Under the pieces are notes generated by a model, which did no database searches, was not told the origin of the DNA, and was given only the letters and a program-made list of their open reading frames with translations. Below, piece by piece: positions 1-6,672 of a stretch of DNA of 64,000 bases. The DNA is from Fontivita pretiosa (GTDB lineage: Bacteria > Planctomycetota > Phycisphaerae > Tepidisphaerales > Tepidisphaeraceae). The stretch's first letter is position 1. Each line of letters begins with the position of its first letter. Made by a program: the position numbers and the translations under genes. The stretch covers positions 806,001 to 870,000 of the forward strand of contig NZ_CP191258.1 of NCBI RefSeq assembly GCF_050410795.1, written 5' to 3'.

Positions 1-488
1 GCATCGTTGTCATCGCGGTTCACGACAATCAGTTTGCCGGCGTTCCTGTCCGTGTCCTCCACCGCCTCGTCAGCGGCCGTGATCACCCCGTCGTTGTTGG
101 AGTCGATGGCAAGGTCGATGTCATCGTCCCCGATCGTCGCCGCCGCCATGAAGGCGCTGCTCAGCCAGTAGTCGCCGCTGGCCTTGAGGATGGCGTAGAC
201 GCTTTCTTCTTCCTCGAACAGCTCGTCATCCGCCGGCGTCAGCTCGAAGGTCGTGGTCGCGGTCGGCTGGTCGTCGCCGGGGATGACCACGCTGGTCGGC
301 ATGCCGCTGTAGTCCTGGCCGCTGGTCGCCGTGCCCGCGGGGGCGAAGAGCTGCACCTCCAGCGGACTGCTCCAGTACCCCCAGCGGCCAACGATGAACG
401 TGATCGTGTCGTCGTTCGCGGCATTCTCCGAGCCTTCCCCGTCCTGCACTCCGATCCACACGTACGGCTTGGGCGGGGTCGGATGCAA
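1..488 (-). CDS. Calx-beta surface/toxin protein fragment (head A), runs off the left edge
   Basis: The open frame reads from the left edge back to about 488, roughly 162 residues. It starts with the shared head (KPYVWIGVQDGEGSEN) and a Calx-beta fold whose strands include FELTPADDELFEEEESVYAILK. An acidic EF-hand-like loop (DSNNDGVITAADE) and PGKLIVVN-type spacing follow, as in very long extracellular proteins. There is no ATG in this frame. A TTG at 488-486 or a GTG inside the head would have to serve, and no ribosome binding site stands before either. The frame opens shortly after the stop of the immunity-like gene at 514. I read it as the 5' end of another orphan toxin-tail cassette whose variable end lies outside the window. 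The Calx-beta assignment is fairly sure; the role is inferred. Confidence 0.6.
   Translation of the reverse strand, partial: MHPTPPKPYVWIGVQDGEGSENAANDDTITFIVGRWGYWSSPLEVQLFAPAGTATSGQDYSGMPTSVVIPGDDQPTATTTFELTPADDELFEEEESVYAILKASGDYWLSSAFMAAATIGDDDIDLAIDSNNDGVITAADEAVEDTDRNAGKLIVVNRDDND
331..482 (-). repeat. Calx-beta head repeat, copy A
   Basis: This is one of three direct copies of a ~151-bp block that encodes the start of a Calx-beta domain. It is nearly identical at the DNA level to copies at 2931-3081 and 5472-5622, with only scattered, often synonymous, differences. Homology stops abruptly at the 5' side of the coding sense, close to the stop of the preceding immunity-like gene. That is the layout expected of a recombination anchor. 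Confidence 0.8.
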
Positions 489-513
489 GGGGAGTGTCCG
501 AATCGGGCATGGC

Positions 514-1269
514 TCAGTTTCCGTTTGCCGGAGCTGTTGCGGAGCTTTGCCTCGCCCGGTGTGCTGCCTCTGCGTAATCCCTTATGCGCGCCTCGATTTC
601 GGCCTGTGTTCGAGGTGCGTCAGGACCGGCTGAAGGGATGTGGATCGGCACCGGCTCATTGGCCGTCTTTTTGCCTTCACAATCGACCTCGAATCCGCCA
701 CGTGAAGTAGTCTTGGGGGCGTTGGGTGCCCCATTGCGGTACATCGGGAAAATGGCCGGTCGCTGCGGATCGGGCTCGTAATAGGGACATTGCCAGAATC
801 GCCCGGGCGACCGGTACACGAGATTGTTGTCCTTCTGGTCCGCTTGTGCATGCCATGCCCAATCGAACACCCACTCGTACCCCTCCTTCTCAATTCGTTC
901 GATCGTCACCTCATTGTGGGTGTGAGGATACTGGATTCCAAATCTGCCGAGACGATCGGAGAAGACGCTAAATCGCTTCATCGTCTCCTGGCGAGGGCTT
1001 ATCATGCCTGGCGTAACTTGATTACCGACTAGCTCCGCCGTCTGCACGAAGATTTCTGCGCCATCTATGGGCTGTCCGTCCTGATCCTCAACCCGCCCGT
1101 ACAAGAGCTTCGGGTAACGCTTCATGGCGGCTTCCGGAGAACGTGGATCCTCCGCCACAGGGCGCGACTGCCCTCGGACGAAAACCAAGCAAACAGAGCT
1201 GAGTGCGAGCACGCTGAACGAAACGACGAACCAACGCCAGCGTCGAACATTCATCTGTAATGTCCTCAT
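514..1269 (-). CDS. Secreted carboxypeptidase-regulatory-like protein, candidate immunity protein
   Basis: This 251-residue protein has an N-terminal hydrophobic segment (about residues 11-33, after RRWRW) that predicts export or a membrane anchor. After it comes a carboxypeptidase-regulatory-like beta module (YGRVEDQDGQPIDGAEIFVQ). It is a paralogue of the product at 5624-6256: both share the DQDG-P--GA motif, an EGY motif and a DP--PA-F block. Its ATG overlaps the stop of the hydrolase fragment before it (ATGA), so translation is probably coupled. An alternative start is the second ATG (residue 6). Pairing with a lipid-hydrolase fragment and export to the envelope fit an immunity protein acting outside the cytoplasm. 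That role is inferred from position only. Confidence 0.6.
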   Translation of the reverse strand: MRTLQMNVRRWRWFVVSFSVLALSSVCLVFVRGQSRPVAEDPRSPEAAMKRYPKLLYGRVEDQDGQPIDGAEIFVQTAELVGNQVTPGMISPRQETMKRFSVFSDRLGRFGIQYPHTHNEVTIERIEKEGYEWVFDWAWHAQADQKDNNLVYRSPGRFWQCPYYEPDPQRPAIFPMYRNGAPNAPKTTSRGGFEVDCEGKKTANEPVPIHIPSAGPDAPRTQAEIEARIRDYAEAAHRARQSSATAPANGN

Positions 1270-1658
1270 TTGAGACCCGCCTTCTCCACGAGCTTTGCCC
1301 AGTAACTGGATATCTCCAAATTCGAGTGACTGAACTGCCCGGCGAGCGCGAGTGCTTCCGACACGACGACACCCCCCATGCTGTGCCCGAAGACAGTCAG
1401 TTTGCCACCGCTTTGCCTCAGGGCTTGCTTTGAGTTGAGGAACTGTCGCAGGCCAGCACCCGAGTGCCAGGCGATCTCTTCGCTGCGGTTGAAGTTGCCG
1501 GGATCAGCCACGGGATTATCGGTCGCCTGTGTTGGCCAGCTGAACAACCCGAAGGTCCCGCGGAACCCCTGCCAGCTACGCAGATAAAGCGAGACGGTGT
1601 CGGCGACAAGGGCGGTGTTGGCCCCGAACCAAAGGCCGACTTGTGCGAAGTCCGAGCT
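1266..1658 (-). pseudogene. Alpha/beta-hydrolase toxin-tail fragment
   Basis: The frame is open from just after the stop of the gene at 1660 down to 1266, about 130 residues. It carries FSWPTQ, seen in alpha/beta hydrolases of the DUF900 kind, and the nucleophile elbow GHSMGG. The N-terminal oxyanion region is missing, and only about 30 residues follow the elbow, so the acid and histidine of the triad are not visible. There is no ATG near the frame opening; the first usable start is a TTG at 1547. Its stop overlaps the start of the next gene by 4 nt. I interpret it as the remnant tail of a lipase/esterase effector kept in a cassette array. It could also be a decayed ordinary hydrolase. Confidence 0.55.
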
Positions 1659-1659
1659 A

Positions 1660-2214
1660 TCACTGCTTCCGCGCCGGAGCAGTCGTGGGACGCGATGCAG
1701 CGGTCTTATAAGGATCTGGATCGGGATTGGCTCGCGCCTCGCGGATGCGCTCCATCGTTTGGAGGATCTGAGGGTCGCCGAGATCCTTCACTACGCAGAT
1801 AGCCGAGCCCTTTGGCATGAATTTACAGATATCCGACACGACCCAGTTTGATGGCACTTCGTCCTCGCCAACCAATATGCCAGGGCATACCACGGCCATG
1901 ATCGTCGCACCCACAGGCGGCACCGTCCTGATGCTCGTGCCTTCCACGCCCGCGTATAGAAAGAAGCTCATCGCTCTCGTCTCGGTTGGATCGAATTGAC
2001 CGGCGAGCGTCGCCATCGGAACGACGTTCAACTGGTGGGTTGGCCCGGGATCGCCGCGCGGCTGATCGACGATGCCCTCTACGGTGCACACGATGACACA
2101 GTACCGGTCTTTGGTCCACAACTCCCACTCGCTTCCGCTGATGGTGCCGATACCTCCGCGCACAAATGACGGTGCGGCAAACAAGCAAACGGCGACCCAA
2201 AGCAGGTGTTTCAT
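1660..2214 (-). CDS. Secreted protein of unknown function, candidate immunity protein
   Basis: This 184-residue protein begins with a clear signal peptide (MKHLLWVAVCLFAAPSFVRG). A mixed beta-rich body with several cysteines follows, then a low-complexity tail rich in Pro, Ala, Thr and Arg. The start is well supported: CGGAGGACCATC stands directly before the ATG, and the stop of the preceding toxin-tail frame is only 12 nt upstream. I do not recognise the family. Its place is the same as that of the SUKH-3 gene, namely directly behind a Calx-beta-headed tail and before another fragment. That makes it a candidate immunity protein for the tail encoded at 2227-2475. Export suggests the target lies in the periplasm or envelope. 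Confidence 0.6.
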   Translation of the reverse strand: MKHLLWVAVCLFAAPSFVRGGIGTISGSEWELWTKDRYCVIVCTVEGIVDQPRGDPGPTHQLNVVPMATLAGQFDPTETRAMSFFLYAGVEGTSIRTVPPVGATIMAVVCPGILVGEDEVPSNWVVSDICKFMPKGSAICVVKDLGDPQILQTMERIREARANPDPDPYKTAASRPTTAPARKQ

Positions 2215-2226
2215 GATGGTCCTCCG

Positions 2227-3103
2227 CTACAGCGCAATCCACGTCTCGCGCTTGGCCTCTTCGTTGAACTGTTTTCCTTCCGCATCTGTCTTGGGGCGCG
2301 TTCCATCGGTAAGTACCGTCCAGCCGTTCGCAGGAGGGGTGACGCCGGCTTCGTTGCCCGTCCATGGGTAACCCCCGACCAGCGGATTGACTGTCCCCGT
2401 CGCGTTGAACGTCCAGGTTCCCTTGGCCGCCGCGGTGTAAATCTCATGGGCACGGTTCCTCGTGTCGCGTGACAAGCCGGTACTTGCCCACCGCGGGTTG
2501 GGCCGCTTTCAGAACGATAGGCAGCACGTCATCTTCACCCTGAACCAAGGGCTGGTTGGCACCGGTGACCTGCGATCTATCCGCCAGGTTCTGGGCGTCG
2601 TAGTCGTCATCGTCCGAGTTGACCGGCAGCAATGCGCCGGGGTTGGTCTCCTCCGCTTGCGGCAACTCCCCGTTCGGAGCGTTGTGGTTCATCTTCATCA
2701 CCGCAATGTCGCCGCTCACATCGTCGTTTGCCGCAATCGCCCCGGCCGCCATGAACGCGGTGCTCAGCCAATAGCTGTCGCTGCCCTTGAGGATGGCGTA
2801 GATGCTTTCCTCCTCCTCGACCAGGTCGTCGTCGGCTGGCGTGATTGTGAACGTGGTTGTGGCGGTGGCCCCGCCGGGCGGGATCGCCACGCTGGTGGGC
2901 ATGGCGCTGGTGAAATCGGCGGCGGTCGCGGTGCCGGCGGGGGCGAAAAGCTGCACCGTCAGCGGACTGCTCCAGTACCCCCAGCGGCCAACGATGAACG
3001 TGATCGTGTCGTTGTTCGCGGCATTCTCCGAGCCTTCCCCGTCCTGCACTCCGATCCACACGTACGGCTTGGGCGGGGTCGGGTCGTTCGGGTCCGGAAG
3101 CAC
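2227..3103 (-). pseudogene. Calx-beta-headed toxin tail, frameshifted (head B)
   Basis: A GTG-started frame (3103-2444) encodes the shared head, a Calx-beta domain and an acidic stretch (PVNSDDDDYDAQN), then stops. A second frame (2475-2227) overlaps it by 32 nt and continues with 82 residues. Those include a compact aromatic tail (WTFNATGTVNPL, PWTGNEAGVTPP) ending in WIAL. The shift corresponds to one extra base or two missing bases near 2450-2475. The second frame only has a TTG start and no ribosome binding site, so the simplest reading is one protein interrupted by a frameshift. The next gene follows 12 nt after the final stop. The tail domain is not recognised. Confidence 0.55.
2931..3081 (-). 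repeat. Calx-beta head repeat, copy B
   Basis: This is the second direct copy of the 151-bp head block also found at 331-482 and 5472-5622. The best-conserved part reads out as IGVQDGEGSEN and ITFIVGRWGYW. The coding-sense 5' boundary lies 48 nt after the stop of the SUKH-3 gene. Confidence 0.8.
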
Positions 3104-3128
3104 GGGATGTCTCCATTCCCTAGCCCTG

Positions 3129-3605
3129 TCAGCTACCTGTCCTGCGTCGGAAGACTAGGATGTCCCCCTTCTTAGCTCCAGGAGAATAGATACTGTGCTC
3201 GATCGCGGCATCGACAGTATCTCCCATCAGCGTCACATTATCATCGAAGGCCGAGAAGACTGCACCAGACTCGGTCATAATCATGCTCGCGTGGTGGCGA
3301 CCACAATCGCCTATTGGCGCGATCCTCGGGCCAATGATTCTTTCGTACTCTTCGGCCTCCATGTCGGCATACCGCGGTTCAAATCGCAACTCATCCCAAC
3401 TGCCTCGCTTCAATGGGTTGTCGCTCTGGTTCTCGAACTTGATTATCAGTCCGCCGAACTCAGCAAGGCAATCTGCGACGCGCGGCATTATCTCAAACCC
3501 TTGCAGCCGGATCTGCTCCGCAAAGGGTTCGACATCCACTCGGCGTCCCTCATACCAGCCCGCCCGCTTCAGGCACTCGTACGTGTAGTCACTGAACCGT
3601 CCCAT
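3129..3605 (-). CDS. SUKH-3 family immunity protein
   Basis: This 158-residue product matches the SUKH-3 immunity fold as I know it. It has an early AGWYEGRRVDVEPF helix, a central FGGL turn, and the block RIAPIGDCGRHHASMIMTESG followed by FSAFDD. SUKH proteins are cytoplasmic immunity factors that neutralise polymorphic toxins, often nuclease or deaminase toxins. I chose the start at 3605 because AGGAGG lies 6 nt upstream. An ATG in the same frame at 3677 would lie inside the toxin gene without such a site. The toxin stop is 11 nt before this ATG, so the pair is translationally coupled. The family call is strong; the toxin partner is inferred from adjacency. Confidence 0.82.
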   Translation of the reverse strand: MGRFSDYTYECLKRAGWYEGRRVDVEPFAEQIRLQGFEIMPRVADCLAEFGGLIIKFENQSDNPLKRGSWDELRFEPRYADMEAEEYERIIGPRIAPIGDCGRHHASMIMTESGAVFSAFDDNVTLMGDTVDAAIEHSIYSPGAKKGDILVFRRRTGS

Positions 3606-3616
3606 GGGAAATCCTC

Positions 3617-5602
3617 CTACGGATGAGGATCGGAAAAGATCCTGGGGGCCTGCACGGTAATCACGCAGTTCCGGCATCTCGACTCCAGCGTAAAGTCCGA
3701 GACCCGCATCGTGCCAAGTATGAGACCCTGCTCGTCAACGCCGTCCCAAAGGGCGTTGTTGACAAGCTTAAACTCCGCGCAGTTTGGAATTACCCAGTCT
3801 TCCATCGTCTCAATGCCTCGATCGGTAATGCTCTTCATGCGAAGAGAGAGCGTCGGATGGATGTCTGGGCCTTGCGGAACCCTCGTAATTGTCGAGCCGC
3901 TGTACTCGTAGAAGTGCTCCAGCGTTCCCAAATCCGACGCGCCGGAGATCATAGTGGGTCTTGGCCTCGGCAAGTTCTTTATTGTGCTGGCCAAGACCCG
4001 CATCTCCCGGATCAGGGTGGCTTGCTCGGTGATGATCAGTTCGTCTGCCCATCGGTTTGCCTGCGCGGCAGCGGTCCGAGCTGTCGTATTGACGCCAGCG
4101 GCGGAAGCCTGGACGAGCCTGGCTCCCCCGGCTGGAATCGCAACCGGCGCCATCACCGATAGAGTGATGAGATCGGCTGTCGGGGAGACCAATCGGGCGT
4201 ACAGGTTCACAGCAGGAATGGTGTTCTTTACAAGTCCGATCCTGGCACGCATCACATTGTATTCGGTCGCCCGCATGTGGTAGTAGTCATCGACGGTCTT
4301 CCCAGGGTTCGCAGCGACCCAATCAGTCGCCCACCAAGCTGGTTCGACATCGTGTACTGTCCCTGGCGCGTACGGCAAGCCCATTCCGGTCACACTCATC
4401 AGGTGCATTGCCTCGGCATTGGTCAGATCGATGGTGGCTGCCTCAGCACTGGTAATCTGACCAGGCGATTCACCGTCGTTGACAACCGCTGCAATTTGGT
4501 CGATGGTTGTCTGCCGCAATATTGTCTCATCAGCATCAACTGGTTTGGAGGGCGGCAGCGCTGTGATGCCTCCGGAGGAGAACAAGAGCGGCTGCTCTCC
4601 CGCTCCAACCGAAAATGGCGGAAAGTTCGCATCGGTCAAAGGATCGCCCACCCCGTAGTAGAGCCGAGCTTGCTCATCCCAACTGGTCCGCGTTGCCTGT
4701 GATACGACACCGATTGTTCCTGGGGCGATGCCACCGAAAGTCCAAGAGGCGAACTCCATATGCACCGAACGCGAACCGACAACTTCGCTCGTATTCGTAT
4801 CGCACGAAATGGTTAAGACAAAGTCCTCGTCGGGCTTTAGGGCTTCAAGATAGACATCAACGTCGTCATCTTGAAGTCCAGCCAAGTAGCCGGACGGGCT
4901 CGAGAGATACAGCGTCAACACCGTGGCGCTCGTGGTGCCCTCTTTGTAGAGCAGTGAACCGTCCGACTTGAAGAGCCGAACGGCACTTGGATCGGACAAA
5001 GTAATCTGATATGTACCAGAACTGAGATCCGCCGGGATCTTCTGAAGCGTCAGTCTGACCAGATCGTCATCGACAGCCCCGGTCCCATCGGACCCTATAG
5101 ACGCGATGTCATCACTAAAATCGGGAGCAAAGCCTTCGAGTTCCTGCTCGATGTCGTTATTTGTTAGAACTAGATACTTCGTCGGATCGCTGCTATCTAG
5201 AAGTGCTCGCGACACCGCGTATCCGAGCTTTAGCCCAGTGCGGTACGCAACCATGTTCAAGTCATTGTCCGCGATCGTTCCCGCCGCCGTGAACGCCGTG
5301 GTCAACCAATAATTGCTGCTCGCCTTGAGGATGACGTAGACGCTCTCGGGCTCCTCGTACACGTCGTCATCGACCGGCGTAATCGTGAACGTTGTGGTGG
5401 CGGTAGGCTGATCGTTACCGGGGATGACGACGGTGGTCGGCATGCCGGTGTAGTCGTCACCGGGGGCTGCCGTGCCGGCGGGGGCGAAGAGCTGCACCGA
5501 CAGCGTGCTGTCCCAGTACCCCCAGCGGCCAACGATGAACGTGATCGGGTCGTTATTCACGGCATTCTCTGAGCCTTCCCCATCCTGCACCCCGATCCAC
5601 AC
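3617..5602 (-). CDS. Orphan polymorphic-toxin tail with C-terminal YwqJ-like deaminase
   Basis: The 661-residue frame opens at the shared head, with an in-frame TAG directly before the homology and only an internal GTG as start. After the Calx-beta domain (about residues 1-110) comes a long beta-rich region, then a helical linker rich in Ala. The last 60 residues contain NCAEFKLVNNAL and SRCRNC, that is C608-A-E610 and C643-x-x-C646. This is the zinc and proton-shuttle signature of the cytidine-deaminase fold, closest in spacing to YwqJ-type toxin deaminases, which deaminate nucleic acids or nucleotides. A SUKH-3 immunity gene follows directly. The lack of a start and signal peptide suggests a stored cassette rather than an expressed toxin. 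Confidence 0.68.
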   Translation of the reverse strand: MWIGVQDGEGSENAVNNDPITFIVGRWGYWDSTLSVQLFAPAGTAAPGDDYTGMPTTVVIPGNDQPTATTTFTITPVDDDVYEEPESVYVILKASSNYWLTTAFTAAGTIADNDLNMVAYRTGLKLGYAVSRALLDSSDPTKYLVLTNNDIEQELEGFAPDFSDDIASIGSDGTGAVDDDLVRLTLQKIPADLSSGTYQITLSDPSAVRLFKSDGSLLYKEGTTSATVLTLYLSSPSGYLAGLQDDDVDVYLEALKPDEDFVLTISCDTNTSEVVGSRSVHMEFASWTFGGIAPGTIGVVSQATRTSWDEQARLYYGVGDPLTDANFPPFSVGAGEQPLLFSSGGITALPPSKPVDADETILRQTTIDQIAAVVNDGESPGQITSAEAATIDLTNAEAMHLMSVTGMGLPYAPGTVHDVEPAWWATDWVAANPGKTVDDYYHMRATEYNVMRARIGLVKNTIPAVNLYARLVSPTADLITLSVMAPVAIPAGGARLVQASAAGVNTTARTAAAQANRWADELIITEQATLIREMRVLASTIKNLPRPRPTMISGASDLGTLEHFYEYSGSTITRVPQGPDIHPTLSLRMKSITDRGIETMEDWVIPNCAEFKLVNNALWDGVDEQGLILGTMRVSDFTLESRCRNCVITVQAPRIFSDPHP

Positions 5603-5622
5603 GTACGGCTTGGGCGGGGTCG
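5472..5622 (-). repeat. Calx-beta head repeat, copy C
   Basis: This is the third direct copy of the head block (see 331-482 and 2931-3081). Here the homology begins 2 nt after the TAG of the upstream gene at 5624-6256, which is in the same reading frame. The boundary of the repeat is therefore set almost at a stop codon. Confidence 0.8.
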
Positions 5623-5623
5623 T

Positions 5624-6256
5624 CTACGTCCCAGGTTGCGTTGAAAGCTGCGTTGTGGCCTGCGTAGACGCCCGCTTCTGAACGACGTCCTTGAGCGAAG
5701 GCTTCCTAGGCCAGCCCGGCTTGTTCAGCGTCCAGTTCTTGCCGTTGACCGAGTCGTAGCCGCCTTTGCAGGGCAGTGCCGACACTTCGCGGACCCCGTC
5801 TTTCACGAAAACGAAGACAGCAGGATGGTGGGGATCGGATTTGTACCAGAGGTCGCTCCAGGCAATCAAAGTGTAGAAGTAGTTGTTGGCCGAGTAGCTG
5901 CTACCATGATCTTCATCACAGAAGTGGCGGTACCCTTCACGCTCTGCACTCTGCCGGCGCAAGGTGCAACCGGTCACCGTGAATTGAAACAGTCCATTCT
6001 CATCGCTCGTCGCCGTCACCGTCGTTGCCTCATTCAGTCGCCCACGTGTCTCGAACGTCCAGTCCTTCGGATAAGCCTCAAGCCGGAATGCGAAGCTCGC
6101 GCCGGGGAGGGGGATCCCATCTTGATCGACGGCCTTTCCGTAGAAGGTAAGGGTTGCATTTGTTTGCCCCTTCAGTGACGACGTCGCGTCTCGCCCGCAC
6201 CCGCAAACGCAGAGGAACACGACGAACATGCCAAAAAGGGGCGCGCATCTCTGCAT
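5624..6256 (-). CDS. Lipoprotein with carboxypeptidase-regulatory-like domain, candidate immunity protein
   Basis: This 210-residue protein starts with a lipoprotein-type signal (hydrophobic run ending VCGCG, lipid-bearing Cys near 18-20). The beta module follows (YGKAVDQDGIPLPGASFAF), then TSDENGLFQFTVTG, a REGY motif and SDPHHPAVFVFVKDG. It is homologous to the protein at 514-1269. AGGAGTAGGAT before the ATG is a strong ribosome binding site, 9 nt after the stop of the preceding fragment. Being anchored outside the cytoplasmic membrane suits an immunity protein against a toxin acting in the envelope. That function is inferred from the repeated toxin-tail/immunity order. Confidence 0.6.
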   Translation of the reverse strand: MQRCAPLFGMFVVFLCVCGCGRDATSSLKGQTNATLTFYGKAVDQDGIPLPGASFAFRLEAYPKDWTFETRGRLNEATTVTATSDENGLFQFTVTGCTLRRQSAEREGYRHFCDEDHGSSYSANNYFYTLIAWSDLWYKSDPHHPAVFVFVKDGVREVSALPCKGGYDSVNGKNWTLNKPGWPRKPSLKDVVQKRASTQATTQLSTQPGT

Positions 6257-6265
6257 ATCCTACTC

Positions 6266-6619
6266 CTAATCGATGTCGCTCAGCAGCGTCTGCCAATACC
6301 CTTTGACCTGACAGAAGGCGTGAACGAACTGCGCGCTGTGTCCCGTGATGGCGGTGGTGAACTTCGTCGCGGGATCCAAAGTTCGCAGATCACGGTCATT
6401 GGCAAAGACGCCCGGAAACGCTGTCGCAGGGACGGTTCCCAGCGGCGCGACGTAGCTCGACGCCCCGAAAGCGAACATTTCGTACTTGTTCGACACGTAG
6501 GTCAGGTCAACGTCAGGATGGTTCACTGCTCCGGTGTATCTGCGGACGATCTTGTACCGTTCCAGAACAATCCTGCGCCGGATCGGAAGATTTGTCGAAT
6601 CCTGATCAAACCCTGACAA
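6266..6619 (-). pseudogene. Toxin-tail-like C-terminal fragment next to clpX
   Basis: This is an open frame of 117 residues preceded by an in-frame TGA a few codons upstream. It has only a TTG for a start and no ribosome binding site. The product looks like the end of a larger protein. It contains a basic stretch (IRRRIVLERYKIVRRYTG), TGHSAQFVHAF and a final GYWQTLLSDID. I cannot name the family. Its stop lies 9 nt before a well-placed immunity-like lipoprotein gene, the same arrangement as the deaminase/SUKH-3 pair. It is the first cassette of the array in the direction of transcription and ends 53 bp before the clpX stop. It could be a remnant of any secreted protein. Confidence 0.45.
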
Positions 6620-6672
6620 CTGGCAACAGGATCAGACAGGGCAGCGGCAGATGCTGTGGCTCGGCGGCTGCG

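Noticed and set aside
226..510. ATG-started frame with DPAQAVRVDR, also seen at 2607-3116
   Set aside because: Conserved in two copies only because the DNA repeat is conserved. The Calx-beta domain is in a different frame, and this one has no domain sense.
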